Below, in pieces: positions 25,375 to 36,174 of a DNA stretch of 64,000 nt. Location: the NCBI RefSeq assembly GCF_047663525.1, contig NC_092602.1:3355501-3419500 (forward strand). Reading direction: 5' to 3'. Source of the DNA: Anas platyrhynchos (Eukaryota > Chordata > Aves > Anseriformes > Anatidae). The notes beneath the pieces are model-generated. The model saw nothing but the letters and a program-made list of their open reading frames with translations. It ran no database searches and was not told the origin of the DNA. Made by a program: the position numbers and the translations under genes. Numbering within the stretch: position 1 is the first letter of the stretch; every line of letters starts with the position of its first letter.

Positions 25375-28300
25375 TCTCGGCTCTTCTGACCAAAGTGATG
25401 CCTTCAAACCGGGAAGCCAACATGCAGGAGCTGTCCTAAAAGGCTATACTTCAAGTAGGTTGACCCTATTTACTTCCTTCCAACAGCGATAGTGTACCAG
25501 ATAAAGGTGCCCTACTGACATGCCTATTTATAGGAATTAAATGTAAACAAAACGCAGCATTAAAAGCGATTTTGTAGTCCCAAAACAGAGGACACATTGT
25601 GTCCACGCTGAATGCGTTTTTAAGGATATTCACTGAAGGACGTTTACCATCTGTTGAAGTTAAAACCTGGAACAGTTTTACAATCCAGATACAGGTTAGA
25701 CAAACAATGGGTCCCAAGAGCCTGGATAAACGATGCTTAAAAACAATGGAGAGAGGGAAAACAAACGAGCTGTTTGCTCTTCTCATTTTCCATCACTCTG
25801 CTTTGGTGGAGTTGCACAACGGGCCTCAAAGCACCGTGCCAGCCCTACCCAAAAAATACGAGCCCACCTGGAAACAGGGTCCACGGGGGCTCACACCACT
25901 GGGTGCTGGACCATGCCTGGAGGCAGAGCCGCTGGGATTTTTACTGCCCCTTCTCCCAAATCGTGCCCTGCAGCATCTCCCACGCCTGCTGCTGGTTATC
26001 CTTGCTCAGGACAGAAGCCACCTTCCATCTTTGGTTGTAAAAAACCCGGGAAGTCAAGCACAGGGAGCGCTATAAAGAAGATAAGGTTGACAGAGAAAAA
26101 GCTAGCGTGAGGCCTTCCTCCCCCTTCTGTTCCTTCCCACCAAATATCTCCCAGTTATTTACATCCTCACGTCCCGAACTCCCCCTCCAGTTTCACAGTT
26201 TGCAGTTAACCGCGTGCTGCTGGAGATAACACATGGTTAGCTTTCGGCATGTTTAGGCTAGAACACCCTCCGAACGTAACGCCAGGTCGCCAAGCCCACA
26301 GAGGGAAGTATTTCCAGCTGCAGAGGCTGAGGAGAAGCGAGGGACACAACCACGAGGCTGCATCTCCCCAGCACCCGAAGGGAACCAACCTACTCAGCGC
26401 AGTAGGTTGACTAACAGCTTGGGAACGCCTACAATTGGTTCTCAACCTCGGATCCAGAAAAAAAAAAAAAAAAAAAAAAAAAGATGTAAATATTTAGATT
26501 TCAATTTCATCGGATATGATAAATATAAAATGCCTATTTCCTTCTTTAAAAAAAAAAAAAGAAAGAAAAGTAGCGCTAACGTAGGTAAACCACCCACACA
26601 AAGTGATTCTGTGGTGTTTCTACCTTGAAGAGGATACCTGTGTTACAGTACCAATCTAAAACCAAATTACAGTCCCAAATGAAGTTATACCCCCTGCACT
26701 GGGCATACGTAAAGCATACTTACAGCCATGCCCACGTACAAACACACAAGCAAAACCCTTGGTTGCTCCCTGCAGGCAGCTGGTGCCTGACAGTCACTAC
26801 CTGCACGGAGAAGCCAGGGCCCTTCGGGGTTCCCGGTGCCGCCACCGCTCTGACTCTGGCCCAAATCAGCTGCAGGAGCCCCGGGGGCAATCACCGAGCC
26901 CTGCCGCAGATCTGTCGTAGCCAACCTGGATCATACACACAGGAGAAACTGAACTACAGCTTACCACGGCTGTGCTGTAAGAGCCTGAATCCTTCCACAG
27001 CCTTTTAAAGCACCTAATGGAATTACAGCCCCACCAGACAGCCAGGTTAACAGTCGTGCGAACAGCAAACTCCGCTGGAGCTGCAGATAACAGGGCCTCA
27101 CCCCAAACCACCAAGATATGCCAGGGCACTTGACGTGCCGATGTGATTACAGGTTCCCGCCTTCCAAATTAGTTATTGCCCTGTTAACAAGGAACGCCTC
27201 CAGGTCATTGCTCTGAGGGTTAAGGCAGCTAATACGCCTGAATTGATGTCCTGGGCTCGGTGCTCCTTACGTAAGCAGAGATCCAAACAAATCACGGCTC
27301 GCGTCCCGGGCCGTCACAGGAGCCGCTGCCACGAGGACGGACCAGGAAACTCGCAGCTGATCGCTCGCTGCTCCCTTTCCTGAGCACCCACAGGAGTAAT
27401 AATGCCGCCTGCCCGGCTGACACCATGCCCCCTCTCACTGCTGGCTTGCCCATGCCCTAGCCAGGCTGTGCTAAGTGGGGAAAGAAGCCCGAGGAGAAAG
27501 CCCCCCACAAACCCAAGCCACGTGAAGGCACAGACAGGACAAGGCAAATCCCTTTCCCTCGTGGTGCTGAGGCAGGCTCTGTATCCTCAGCTCATCCGCT
27601 TTGCTGCAGAGGGGAGCTGTAAGGTCCTGCTCACTGCACTCAGCTGGCCAACACAACTGAGACAGGACAAAACCCTGCACAAAGTCCTCCTTACCCAAAG
27701 CATTCAGCACTCAGATTATTATTTTTTTGAGACACACATTGAGGTCCGCAAGGATGCGGGTTTCAGGATGCTGTAAGCCCTTCAGATCTATGTGAGCGAG
27801 AGCTCCTGGCGGCTGCTTAAAAATGCTTAAAAAACCCGGTGAAAAATCTCCCATGGAGTCCACAGGCGCTGACTGGGCTGGGGGAAGCTTTAGAGCAGCC
27901 ACAAAGGGTTACACTGGCTGCTCGGCCGCCCACGCTGCTGCCCTGACAGCTCCGCTCTGCCCAGCCTCTGCATCAGCCGAGGCGTTCGCCTTCCTCCCAG
28001 CCTCTGCGGCGCGGCTGCAGGCAGCGTGCTGCCCCACGGCAGCCCTGACCCCATCCCCAGCGTGCTCACGTTCAGCCCCAGTGTGCCCAGTTGGGCTGTA
28101 GCCTTCAGCAGCCTCGCCACCATCCCCAGAAGCCCACACGTGGAGACGCTGCTGGACCGCTCGGGAAGAGACACCGCGGTGCAGCTCCTGAATTCTTCGC
28201 TGCAGAGCCAGCACCGAGGTGCTGGGGGCTCCGGGGGATGCTGACTGCATCTCCTTCTGCTCTTCTTTCAATTTAAAATTAAAAATAAACACTTTCCTCT

Positions 28301-31300
28301 TATTATTTGTTAATTTAAGAACATCTGTTCACAGTTACACCCCTAAAACCCCTCACGTGCAGAAAACACGCGACCACGCGCGCCTTCAGGAGCCCTGTAC
28401 CGACTTGGCTCTGCGCTGACCGAAACTCCCCGACATGACAGGATCTGAGTTAGCTCAGTGCTAAATTGCTTTGCTGTTCCTACGTTAACAAATGATATTT
28501 ACACGTTCCTATTTTGTCCACTTAAAGTTTCGCAGAACTCCTGGCACAGACGCTACCAAGAGAGAAGCCACATTCCCTTTCAGGTCGTGGCTAAGCTCGC
28601 GCTCAGACTCCGCAGCCCCAGCACGATGTTGTGGTGTGTGGATTTCCTCCAACATCCAGGAAACAAAGTTAAAAATAAATAAAGTGTTTTATTTATTCCC
28701 TTCCTCGCCCCTCACCCTCCAATTACTCCATTTCCATCCGCTTTGGATTCTACAGAATAGTGTTGAATATAAGATGCTTTCGGGCTCAAAATTAAATTTA
28801 GACATATCTCACTAATTTGGGGATACACAGAAATACTAATTGCATCGTATCTATATCAGCCAGCTTTAAAATTAAATTAGAAGATATCTTCACCATTTAG
28901 AGAAATTGACTGTTAAGAAAACCGTGGTTTTCTTACGCTGCTTTTTGTTTCTAAGAAAATTAAAATCTAAGAAATAAAGAAATCGATGTTCATTCCTCCT
29001 CCCTTCTCAAAGCAAGGCATGTTTTTCATAGAAGTAGCCTGAAGAAAAACTCTGCCAAAAATTGTTTCTCAATGGATTGTGCCGGTCCCAGAACTGGTCG
29101 CTATCATGAATAAGCAAGAATGGCACGAGTCAAGCGACATCCAGGAGTCAGCAGCAGCTTTCGTTTGCCATTTTCTGAAGCTTTGCAGTCAGGCTGCCAA
29201 GAACAAAACCGAATGGCAGGATTTTTATTTGGGTGTAAGGGGGAGATTAATGCTGGCTTGGACTGATGGAAGGCACCTTCTTTATATTACCTTCCTCAAG
29301 GGATGTGATGCTCTGTGGCCGACTTGCAGAAGCAGTAACAAATTTTGAATTAAAAAAAAAAAAATAAAGAGAAACTATTTATCTAAATTCAAAACCCCTC
29401 AGCACCACTGTCAGTTATAAGTTTTGAGATTTTCTTTTTTTTTTTTTTTTTAAATAAAAAAAAAAATCAGGACAAGGTCTTTCCAAACTGGTTGCTGTCA
29501 ACTAAAATGAGAAGTTAGATAAAACTCCCACGTGCCAGATGGTAAATCACAATAAACGCTTGGGCTGTTAGATGCACAACAAGCAGCAAGTGCATTGAAA
29601 TGCACCATCAGAAGCGAGCCTGAAATAGAAAGGATATTTTAATAAAAAGTTCTAATCTGGGGGAAAGTTCCTGGTTGAGCTCACCAGAAGCAAAAGTCCT
29701 GCACCGAGGGCTTCTTGCTTTCCTCACCACCTCATGTAAGCACGAGGAACAACTAATGATTTTAGCAGAGTTATTTCAGGCTACTGTCAGCAAGAGCCTC
29801 GGAGTTCACTATTTAGACATCACTTTTGACCCTTTCTGCCAAGTTACTTAAAAATATTGTTAAAGGATACCAGAAATTTGTTTACTCAAACCATTACTGT
29901 TTCCTGAACACAGATGCAAGAAAAAGTTATATTAAGAAGATAAACAGCTGCTACTGTATGCTGTTTAAATGGCAACAAAAGCATCTAAGGGCCATAAAGG
30001 GAATAGTAAGGGAATTAAAACGCATTTTTATGCATGAAGATGGCTAACATCCGTACATTCATTAAAGTGGTATCAACCATGCTTTTAATTAAAAGTTAGT
30101 GACAGAAACTTAAATATGATTAATGAAATCTAACAGCCTACCAGAAGCCTGCTCTATCAAAAGCAAGAAGCACAACAAGCGGCGTTTTCAGCCCTTGCTC
30201 ATTTCCCATCCCTCTCGGAGATGCTGCCACAAGCAGAACACATCACAAGGACGACAAAGCAGCATTCCTGTGAAAAAAAGCAAGCTAGGACAAGTCTGCA
30301 ACCACGCTTTCGTGCTTGGTCATTCCTAATTTTGTGTATCCCAGGGAGGCGTTTCAGGTAGCGAGCAGCCCAGGGCCAAGCCAAGGAGCTGGTGACCTGT
30401 CAGAATAGGCAGCTACGCAGCCCTCTCTCGAACGTCTCAGGCACGAGGTCTGCAAAGGACAGGAAAGGCTGTCCTACAAACACCAGCCTCCTACTCAACA
30501 GTGGAAAAAATCACTCAGAAGCCAGCGCTGAACTCTGTAACACAGGCAGACTTCTTGTGTTACTCGGGGGCACAACACAGTCACGACAAAAATAAACTAC
30601 ACGATAAAAATACAGCGCAAGCAAAAAGACAAGGCATGGGGAGGGAATCAGTACGCCAAAAGGAGCCCTACAAACTATGTATGTTTCAACACGAGACCAA
30701 ACCACTGCCCATTTAAGTCACAATACCTGTGAAAGCTGAGCTGTGACCACTGTCCTACTGAACTCCTGTCCCATGCAGAGCCAAGCATTTGCAGATTACG
30801 TCTTCAAAAGACTTAAGATGTTTTTTGGCACCACATTATCTACTTTGCTGCTTCCAGAGCATATAGAAGATGGAAGTTCTTACTTCAGAGCGGTTATTAG
30901 CAGAGGAAGAAGTTGTTTTTGTGTGGTTTTTCTTTTTAAGTGCACAATTTGAATAAACTTTGTCTCAACCACAGCATTTCAACATAAAGCGTTGATCGGA
31001 CTGCGTTGCGTGGCTGACTGCACAGGGCACTGCTCTGCACCAGGAGATGGGCTCCTCTCCTCGCTCCTGGCTCTGCCCACGATGCTGCAGCCCAGCACGC
31101 ACCTCGGCACGCTCCTCCGTGCTTCTGCTTCTTCAGTGAAGCAAGAGGGGTTGGGGAGGTGAAGGAAGTGACATTAACCCTCCTGCAGCTGGGCAGGGAG
31201 TGAGAACTGCTCATGCTGTAGCCTGCTGGCACGGGGCAGCAACAAATGCTCCAGAACCAAGCCCAGGGTTGTTCAGGGGCACCAACACCGGGCCCTTTTT

Positions 31301-32100
31301 GTCAGGTTGAGCCCTTTTTATCAGGTGGAGAGGCACCAAGGGACCACCAGGCCCAGCAGCCTCCCAGCAGAGAGCTCCCTTCTTGCAGCCCATCATCTGG
31401 CTACAGAACAGCACCGCTGCTTGTTCTGAGGGGAAAACCTCTCCCTCCCACCCTCTCTGGTGCAGACACTGCCTCAGGAGCCTGCCCGATGTCCCCAGCA
31501 GTTCACTGACCATCAGGGGTCTCTAAGGCCCAAAAACCCATGAGGATTTTTGCGGGCTCTACCTCAAAGGTGTTCCTCCTGCAAGGCTGCTGCAGGTCTG
31601 GCCCCTGCTCTCCTGAGGCAGACCCCACAAGCAGAGGCCGGCATGGGCAGCGCCTTCACCCTCTCCTCATCACAAAACTGGGAGGTTGTGGGGCTGCCAC
31701 CACCCTGCCCCTACTCCACGATACCTGGTAACTAAATTCAGGTAAATTCAATCCCTGGGGAAGTGCTAATTGGGAAGCCAGGATGAGGAGGGCCATGGCC
31801 GGAGCGAAGCACCTCACCGGGCGTGCTATGGCCTCGTGCCTGGCGTGCTCGAGGGCTGCCCTGACACAGCGCTGAGGGTGCCCCTCAGCTGAACGTGGCA
31901 GGGGGATGGTGGCTGGGGGCTGAGGAGAAGGGAGGCTCCAGCACTGAGGGGAAGGCTGGGGCACAACCCAACCGCCCTGATGTGCCAGAGACCGCGTCCA
32001 AGCAAGGTTACGCTCGCTTATCAATTTCACGTGAAACAACCCACAGCCGAGGCACGGCGCTGCTATGGCTGCAGCGCCAGGCGCATCCCTCCCCTCTCCT
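25375..32100. other. Noncoding DNA, probably intronic
   Basis: No supportable gene. It holds A-runs at 26458-26482 and 26548-26560 and the T17/A11 inverted run at 29435-29466. GC-rich stretches around 27300-28250 give chance open frames on both strands. Confidence 0.4.
29435..29466. repeat. T17-AAAT-A11 inverted homopolymer
   Basis: Seventeen T followed by AAAT and eleven A, a second palindromic T/A tract of the same type as the one at 9.78 kb. Confidence 0.8.
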
Positions 32101-33010
32101 TTATCCCAATATTGGGGAAACTTTCCCCACCCAAGCATCCCGCTGACCGCAGGAGGCGACCGAGGCGGCCCATCCCTGCCCATCCCCGGCCCCAAGACCC
32201 CGCGGCACCCCCGGGAGCCCCCGGCCGGGCACCCCGCGGCCCGCAGGGGCCGTTCCTCCACCGGCCGCCTCAGCCCCACCGAGGCCCCGGGGAGGAGCCG
32301 AACCCAACCCAGCCACCCCAGCCCCTGGTGGAGGGGGGGAAGAGGCTGCAGCCACCCCCTTGGGGCCCGGCCTTTCCCTCCTCACCCTCCCTTCTCTTCC
32401 AGCACCCCCCCTCCCGCAGCGAGGCACGGCCCCGCTGCCCGCCAGGTGCCGGTGCCCCCACCCCGGTCCCTCACGCACCGGCTGCTCCCGGCCGCGGTTC
32501 TCGCTGCGGCTCGGCGGCTGCCTACGGGTCTCTGCGTGCCGACATGCCGGAGCTCCGCTGGCATAATCCCCCCCCACACACACACGGCGAGGGTGGGCCG
32601 GGAGCAAGCAGCAGCAGCGGCGGCGGCGGCTTCTGGCTCGGCTCTGCTCGTTCCCTCACCCGCCGTGGAGCTGGCGAGGGGGGGAAGAGAGGCGGGCGGG
32701 CTCGGTGCTGCGGGGCGGGGAAAAAAGGCGAAAAGCCTCAGCACCCCCCCCCCAGCCCCTGCACCCTTGCTCCTGCCGCACGGTTTGCTTCTTCTTCTCC
32801 CCAGCCCCAGCCGTGCCCACCCGCCGCGGGGAGCCGCCACTTCCTTCGGCGGGCCGGAGCTCCCGCACGGCGGGCGGCTGGGGGGGAGGCGCCGCCTGCT
32901 GGCCGCGGGGAGCCCCGAGCCGCCGGGGCTGGGAGGGAGGGGGGGGGACACCAAGGAACGCGGCCCTTAGGGCTGGGGGTTACACCTGGGGTATCGGGCC
33001 CTTCAAAAGC
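32100..33010. promoter_or_regulatory. CpG island, probable promoter upstream of the left-hand gene
   Basis: Dense CpG and C/G runs, with a GCA/CGG triplet stretch at 32604-32631. Minus-strand donor-like sites include CGG|GTGAGG (32659-32654) and GGG|GTGAGG-type sequence near 32385. Several long open frames cross it on both strands, but they are what GC-rich DNA produces by chance, and none resembles a known protein. By synteny this should be the 5' end of PITPNM2 (minus strand), with the window's left part as its first intron. Confidence 0.6.
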
Positions 33011-35118
33011 CGGAGGGAAAAATCACGGTTTTGACAATGTCTCGCGTTCGGAAATCTCGGAGTAAACGGCAGCAAAAAGGGGGTGGTTTAACTTTGAAGG
33101 TGTTGTCACCCGTCTGATTTTTTTAAGGGTGCATCGCTTCTCCCTGCTGCAGGTGTAAGGTATTATCAGTAACCAGTCTGTTGGTCAGCACTGGGTAATT
33201 CCGAACTCATCAGCCTCAGCTGCCGTCAGCTTCGTGCTTTGGGCTCAGCCTCGAGGACTTGCACACATCTCACCAGGACCTGCTCCCAGGGCTGCTCCAT
33301 CTCGGGTCCCATCCCTGGAGGGTACCCGTGCTCCTGGATGCCCAACATATTGGCTTTACTCTCTTTTGTAAGGACTACCTGCATTGCCACTGTAAATTCT
33401 AATCAATTTTTTATTTACTAAGAGATAAAGTTCCCAGTGGAAGGCAGATCGTAACTAAAGTTATCAATGGTACAGAGACTTTTTTTTTTTTTTTAATAAA
33501 TGTTTTCTATAGAAGGGGACAAATAAGAGACTTTTCCAAGAGTTAAATCTCAATAAACGTTACTATTCCTGCAACACTCATCGCAGAGAAACTATGCATG
33601 GGAGGGGCTTGCAAGGTCAGTCTGAGAAAAGCTGAAGATCTGAGCAAAACCTAGTAGGGTCAAAAAGGTGATGAACATCTACAGAGCTGAGAGGTGCCAG
33701 ATGGAAGAATGCAAGAGGAAGACAAAGTCCTGCTCAGAAGAAGCCTAAGTTTCTGCTTCTCTAGGCCTTAATTGTCCCCAGGTATGGAAAGAGACAATAC
33801 GGTTGTGTTCAGGCAAAGAATTTTGAAAGCTCTTGAAATTTAAAAATTTAAAAAGACATTATCCAGAAGAGTGCACAGCAAGTGCAGTCATTTTCCAAAC
33901 GTGCCCCACTTTTTTTTTTTTTTTTTTTTTTACTTTTTTTTTTTTTCTTTGTGATGCTTCAGGTCTGATTTTCAGAAGCACTAAGCATTCAGGCCTCCCA
34001 CTGATTTAATCTGGAACTGCAGATTCTCTGCCCCTCTGAAGAATCAGGCTGAAGGCACCATACTGAAACAGGTCACCCTAAGCCAGACATTTATTTGAAA
34101 AGGTTGTCCTAGAAGTTTACGAAGAGCAACACTTAGATATTATTTTTTCCCTTCAGTGTTATAATAGAACAGAAATAGCCTAAAGAGCTCCAACAGATGG
34201 AGGAGGACTTTTGATTAAAAAATAAATTCTGACTCACACTTCAGTTTTCTGGATGTAATAAAAAAGTACATGAATATGAATAGCACTGGAGAGAATGGAG
34301 TGAAAGTAAAGGGAGGTTATAAGGAAAGGCACGGAAAGAGCTGAACCGATTTACCTGCTTGTTTCAAATGCTTGTCAGGAAAGTTCTGTTTGTTTTTGCT
34401 GATGAAAGAACAAGACCATTAATGGACCCACAGTAAGTTTTCTAGTGATGGGTTCCTTGTGAAAAATGCTACTTTTGAAGGATACTTCTAAATTCTGCCT
34501 GTTAATAATTTAAGATGATGGAAAAAATAACTTGTTCAGCTAAATACTGGAGTTGCACTGGGAAGTCAATGTTCTTTTTTTTTTTTTTTTTTTTTTCCCC
34601 CTCAACCCCTCTTTTGAGGGAAAATGTTAATTAAGAATATGAAATACCATGAAAATTCTGAGTCTATTGGTGTAGCCAGGAAGTATATGCAAGCAAGTCA
34701 TCTCCAAGCATTCAGGCCCAATTTCAACATTTTAGAGTAAAAGGGAAAATGAGTAATTAGCATCCTTGACTTCTCACCAATTCTCATCTTATATTAAAAG
34801 CAACCCACATGGCAGAAGTGGAGGCAAAAAACACTTTATATAAAAAAAATAAAAAGACTGTGCATGGGTAGGACAGTTCTTCATTAAATATCTTAAAACA
34901 AAAGCGCTCTAATTTTAGAAACAGACCTTCACAAGCTTCCTTTATGACAGCTATTCTGGCCTTTCCACTGCAAAATAATCACATAATTGGTGGCTAAACA
35001 TCTTGAACAAGGACAGAATTTGAAACACACAATATGATTAAAACCTACATTATCGCTGATGTAATATCCCAGAACCTATTATTGTTCTTGGGCTAGAGGA
35101 AAGAATCTAATTAAACAT
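33011..35118. other. AT-rich intergenic spacer
   Basis: No coding exon seen. Long T-runs lie at about 33480, 33910 and 34575. It may include a longer MPHOSPH9 3' UTR and the upstream part of the 32-kb promoter. Confidence 0.5.
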
Positions 35119-36072
35119 TTATTTAATATTAAAATGCAAACTAAAATATCAATGTTGAACAGTAATTCAACAACATGCCAGCTAGCAAATACATATTTTT
35201 CACCAAGAAAAATGCATGTATGGTCACAAAAATAGCTTGGATTTCATTTGGAAATGCGTGCTTATAACTGCGGTCAGAACACTGGCATGGCACAAAACCC
35301 CAAACTAGCATTTTAAAACAGGAGCTGCAGTTGGGTAGTTACACGTCCTGCGGTGTCGGCTGGAGTTGAGCTGCTTGGTGGGAGGCAAGCTGGCCACTGT
35401 CAGTCTCACGAATTCTGGTCCTCATGATATCAAAGAATTACTCCCTGAACTGTTGGGAGACACCAAATAATTTAGAGCAGTATTTTACAAAGGTAGCCAG
35501 AGGCGGCCAAACCAGCAAAACATATACCAATTTGCAGTCAGCCAGCCATAATGTAAGTATTCCTCACAGTTGTTTGTCACAATGAAAAATATCCAAGTTG
35601 TAAGACTTAAAAGAAAAGGATTTACCATATAGCAGCAGTTATAACACTGGTAATTCATGTTGCCTTTTGTATGAAAATTCAAAATTTACTATTAGCTATA
35701 TTTACAACGTAGCATAGATATTTATAAAATGGTGAGGAAAATGAAGTGCAAAAAAGATAACACGGTCATTTTCCAAAAACAAGCTGCCTTTTAGTTTCTT
35801 CTTATTATACATTGAATATCATTATTTAAAAATAATTAATATTTCTAAAAATATTACAATACAGGATAAACATCAATTTCTCAACAGTAACAAAAATATG
35901 TTTAAAATATAGGTGGCTGTTTGAAGTACAAAATATTGCTGTGTGTAAAGGGTAACATAGTTGTAAAACTACTATTTAGGGTTTATAAAAATACAAAACA
36001 ATTCTGCATTTACTGAGTGCATAATTACATATTAGTGCAAAAAAAAGCTTATTTGAATTCAAGAGTGAATTG
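35119..36072 (-). other. MPHOSPH9: MPHOSPH9 3' UTR (end uncertain)
   Basis: AT-rich sequence following the stop codon. On the minus strand an AATAAA hexamer lies at about 35119-35124, giving a 3' UTR of roughly 950 nt. Further AATAAA hexamers lie at 34090-34095 and 33410-33415, so longer forms are possible. The true cleavage site cannot be read from the sequence alone. Confidence 0.5.
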
Positions 36073-36174
36073 TCAAAGATTTGCAGAGGTACGTAAAACA
36101 TGAAATCTTTTCAGAGTCATGCGTATTGATCCCAAATCCCTGTTAATCCTTTCCAAGCGATCTTCCAGGGCTTC
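36073..36174 (-). CDS. MPHOSPH9: MPHOSPH9 terminal coding exon 23
   Basis: 102 nt encoding EALEDRLERINRDLGSIR and MTLKRFHVLRTSANL, then TGA at 36075-36073. The C-terminus FHVLRTSANL is identical to the mammalian protein. Acceptor AACTGCTAG. Confidence 0.96.
   Translation of the reverse strand, partial: EALEDRLERINRDLGSIRMTLKRFHVLRTSANL

Noticed and set aside
25599..26075. 158-codon plus-strand frame
   Set aside because: Overlaps alternative frames of similar length, has no domain resemblance and no flanking splice or promoter signals.
31980..33065. 361-codon plus-strand frame and several overlapping frames of 109-301 codons
   Set aside because: They lie in a CpG island, where stop codons are rare by composition. 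They overlap in several frames on both strands, show Pro/Arg/Gly/Ala-rich low complexity and match no family I know.
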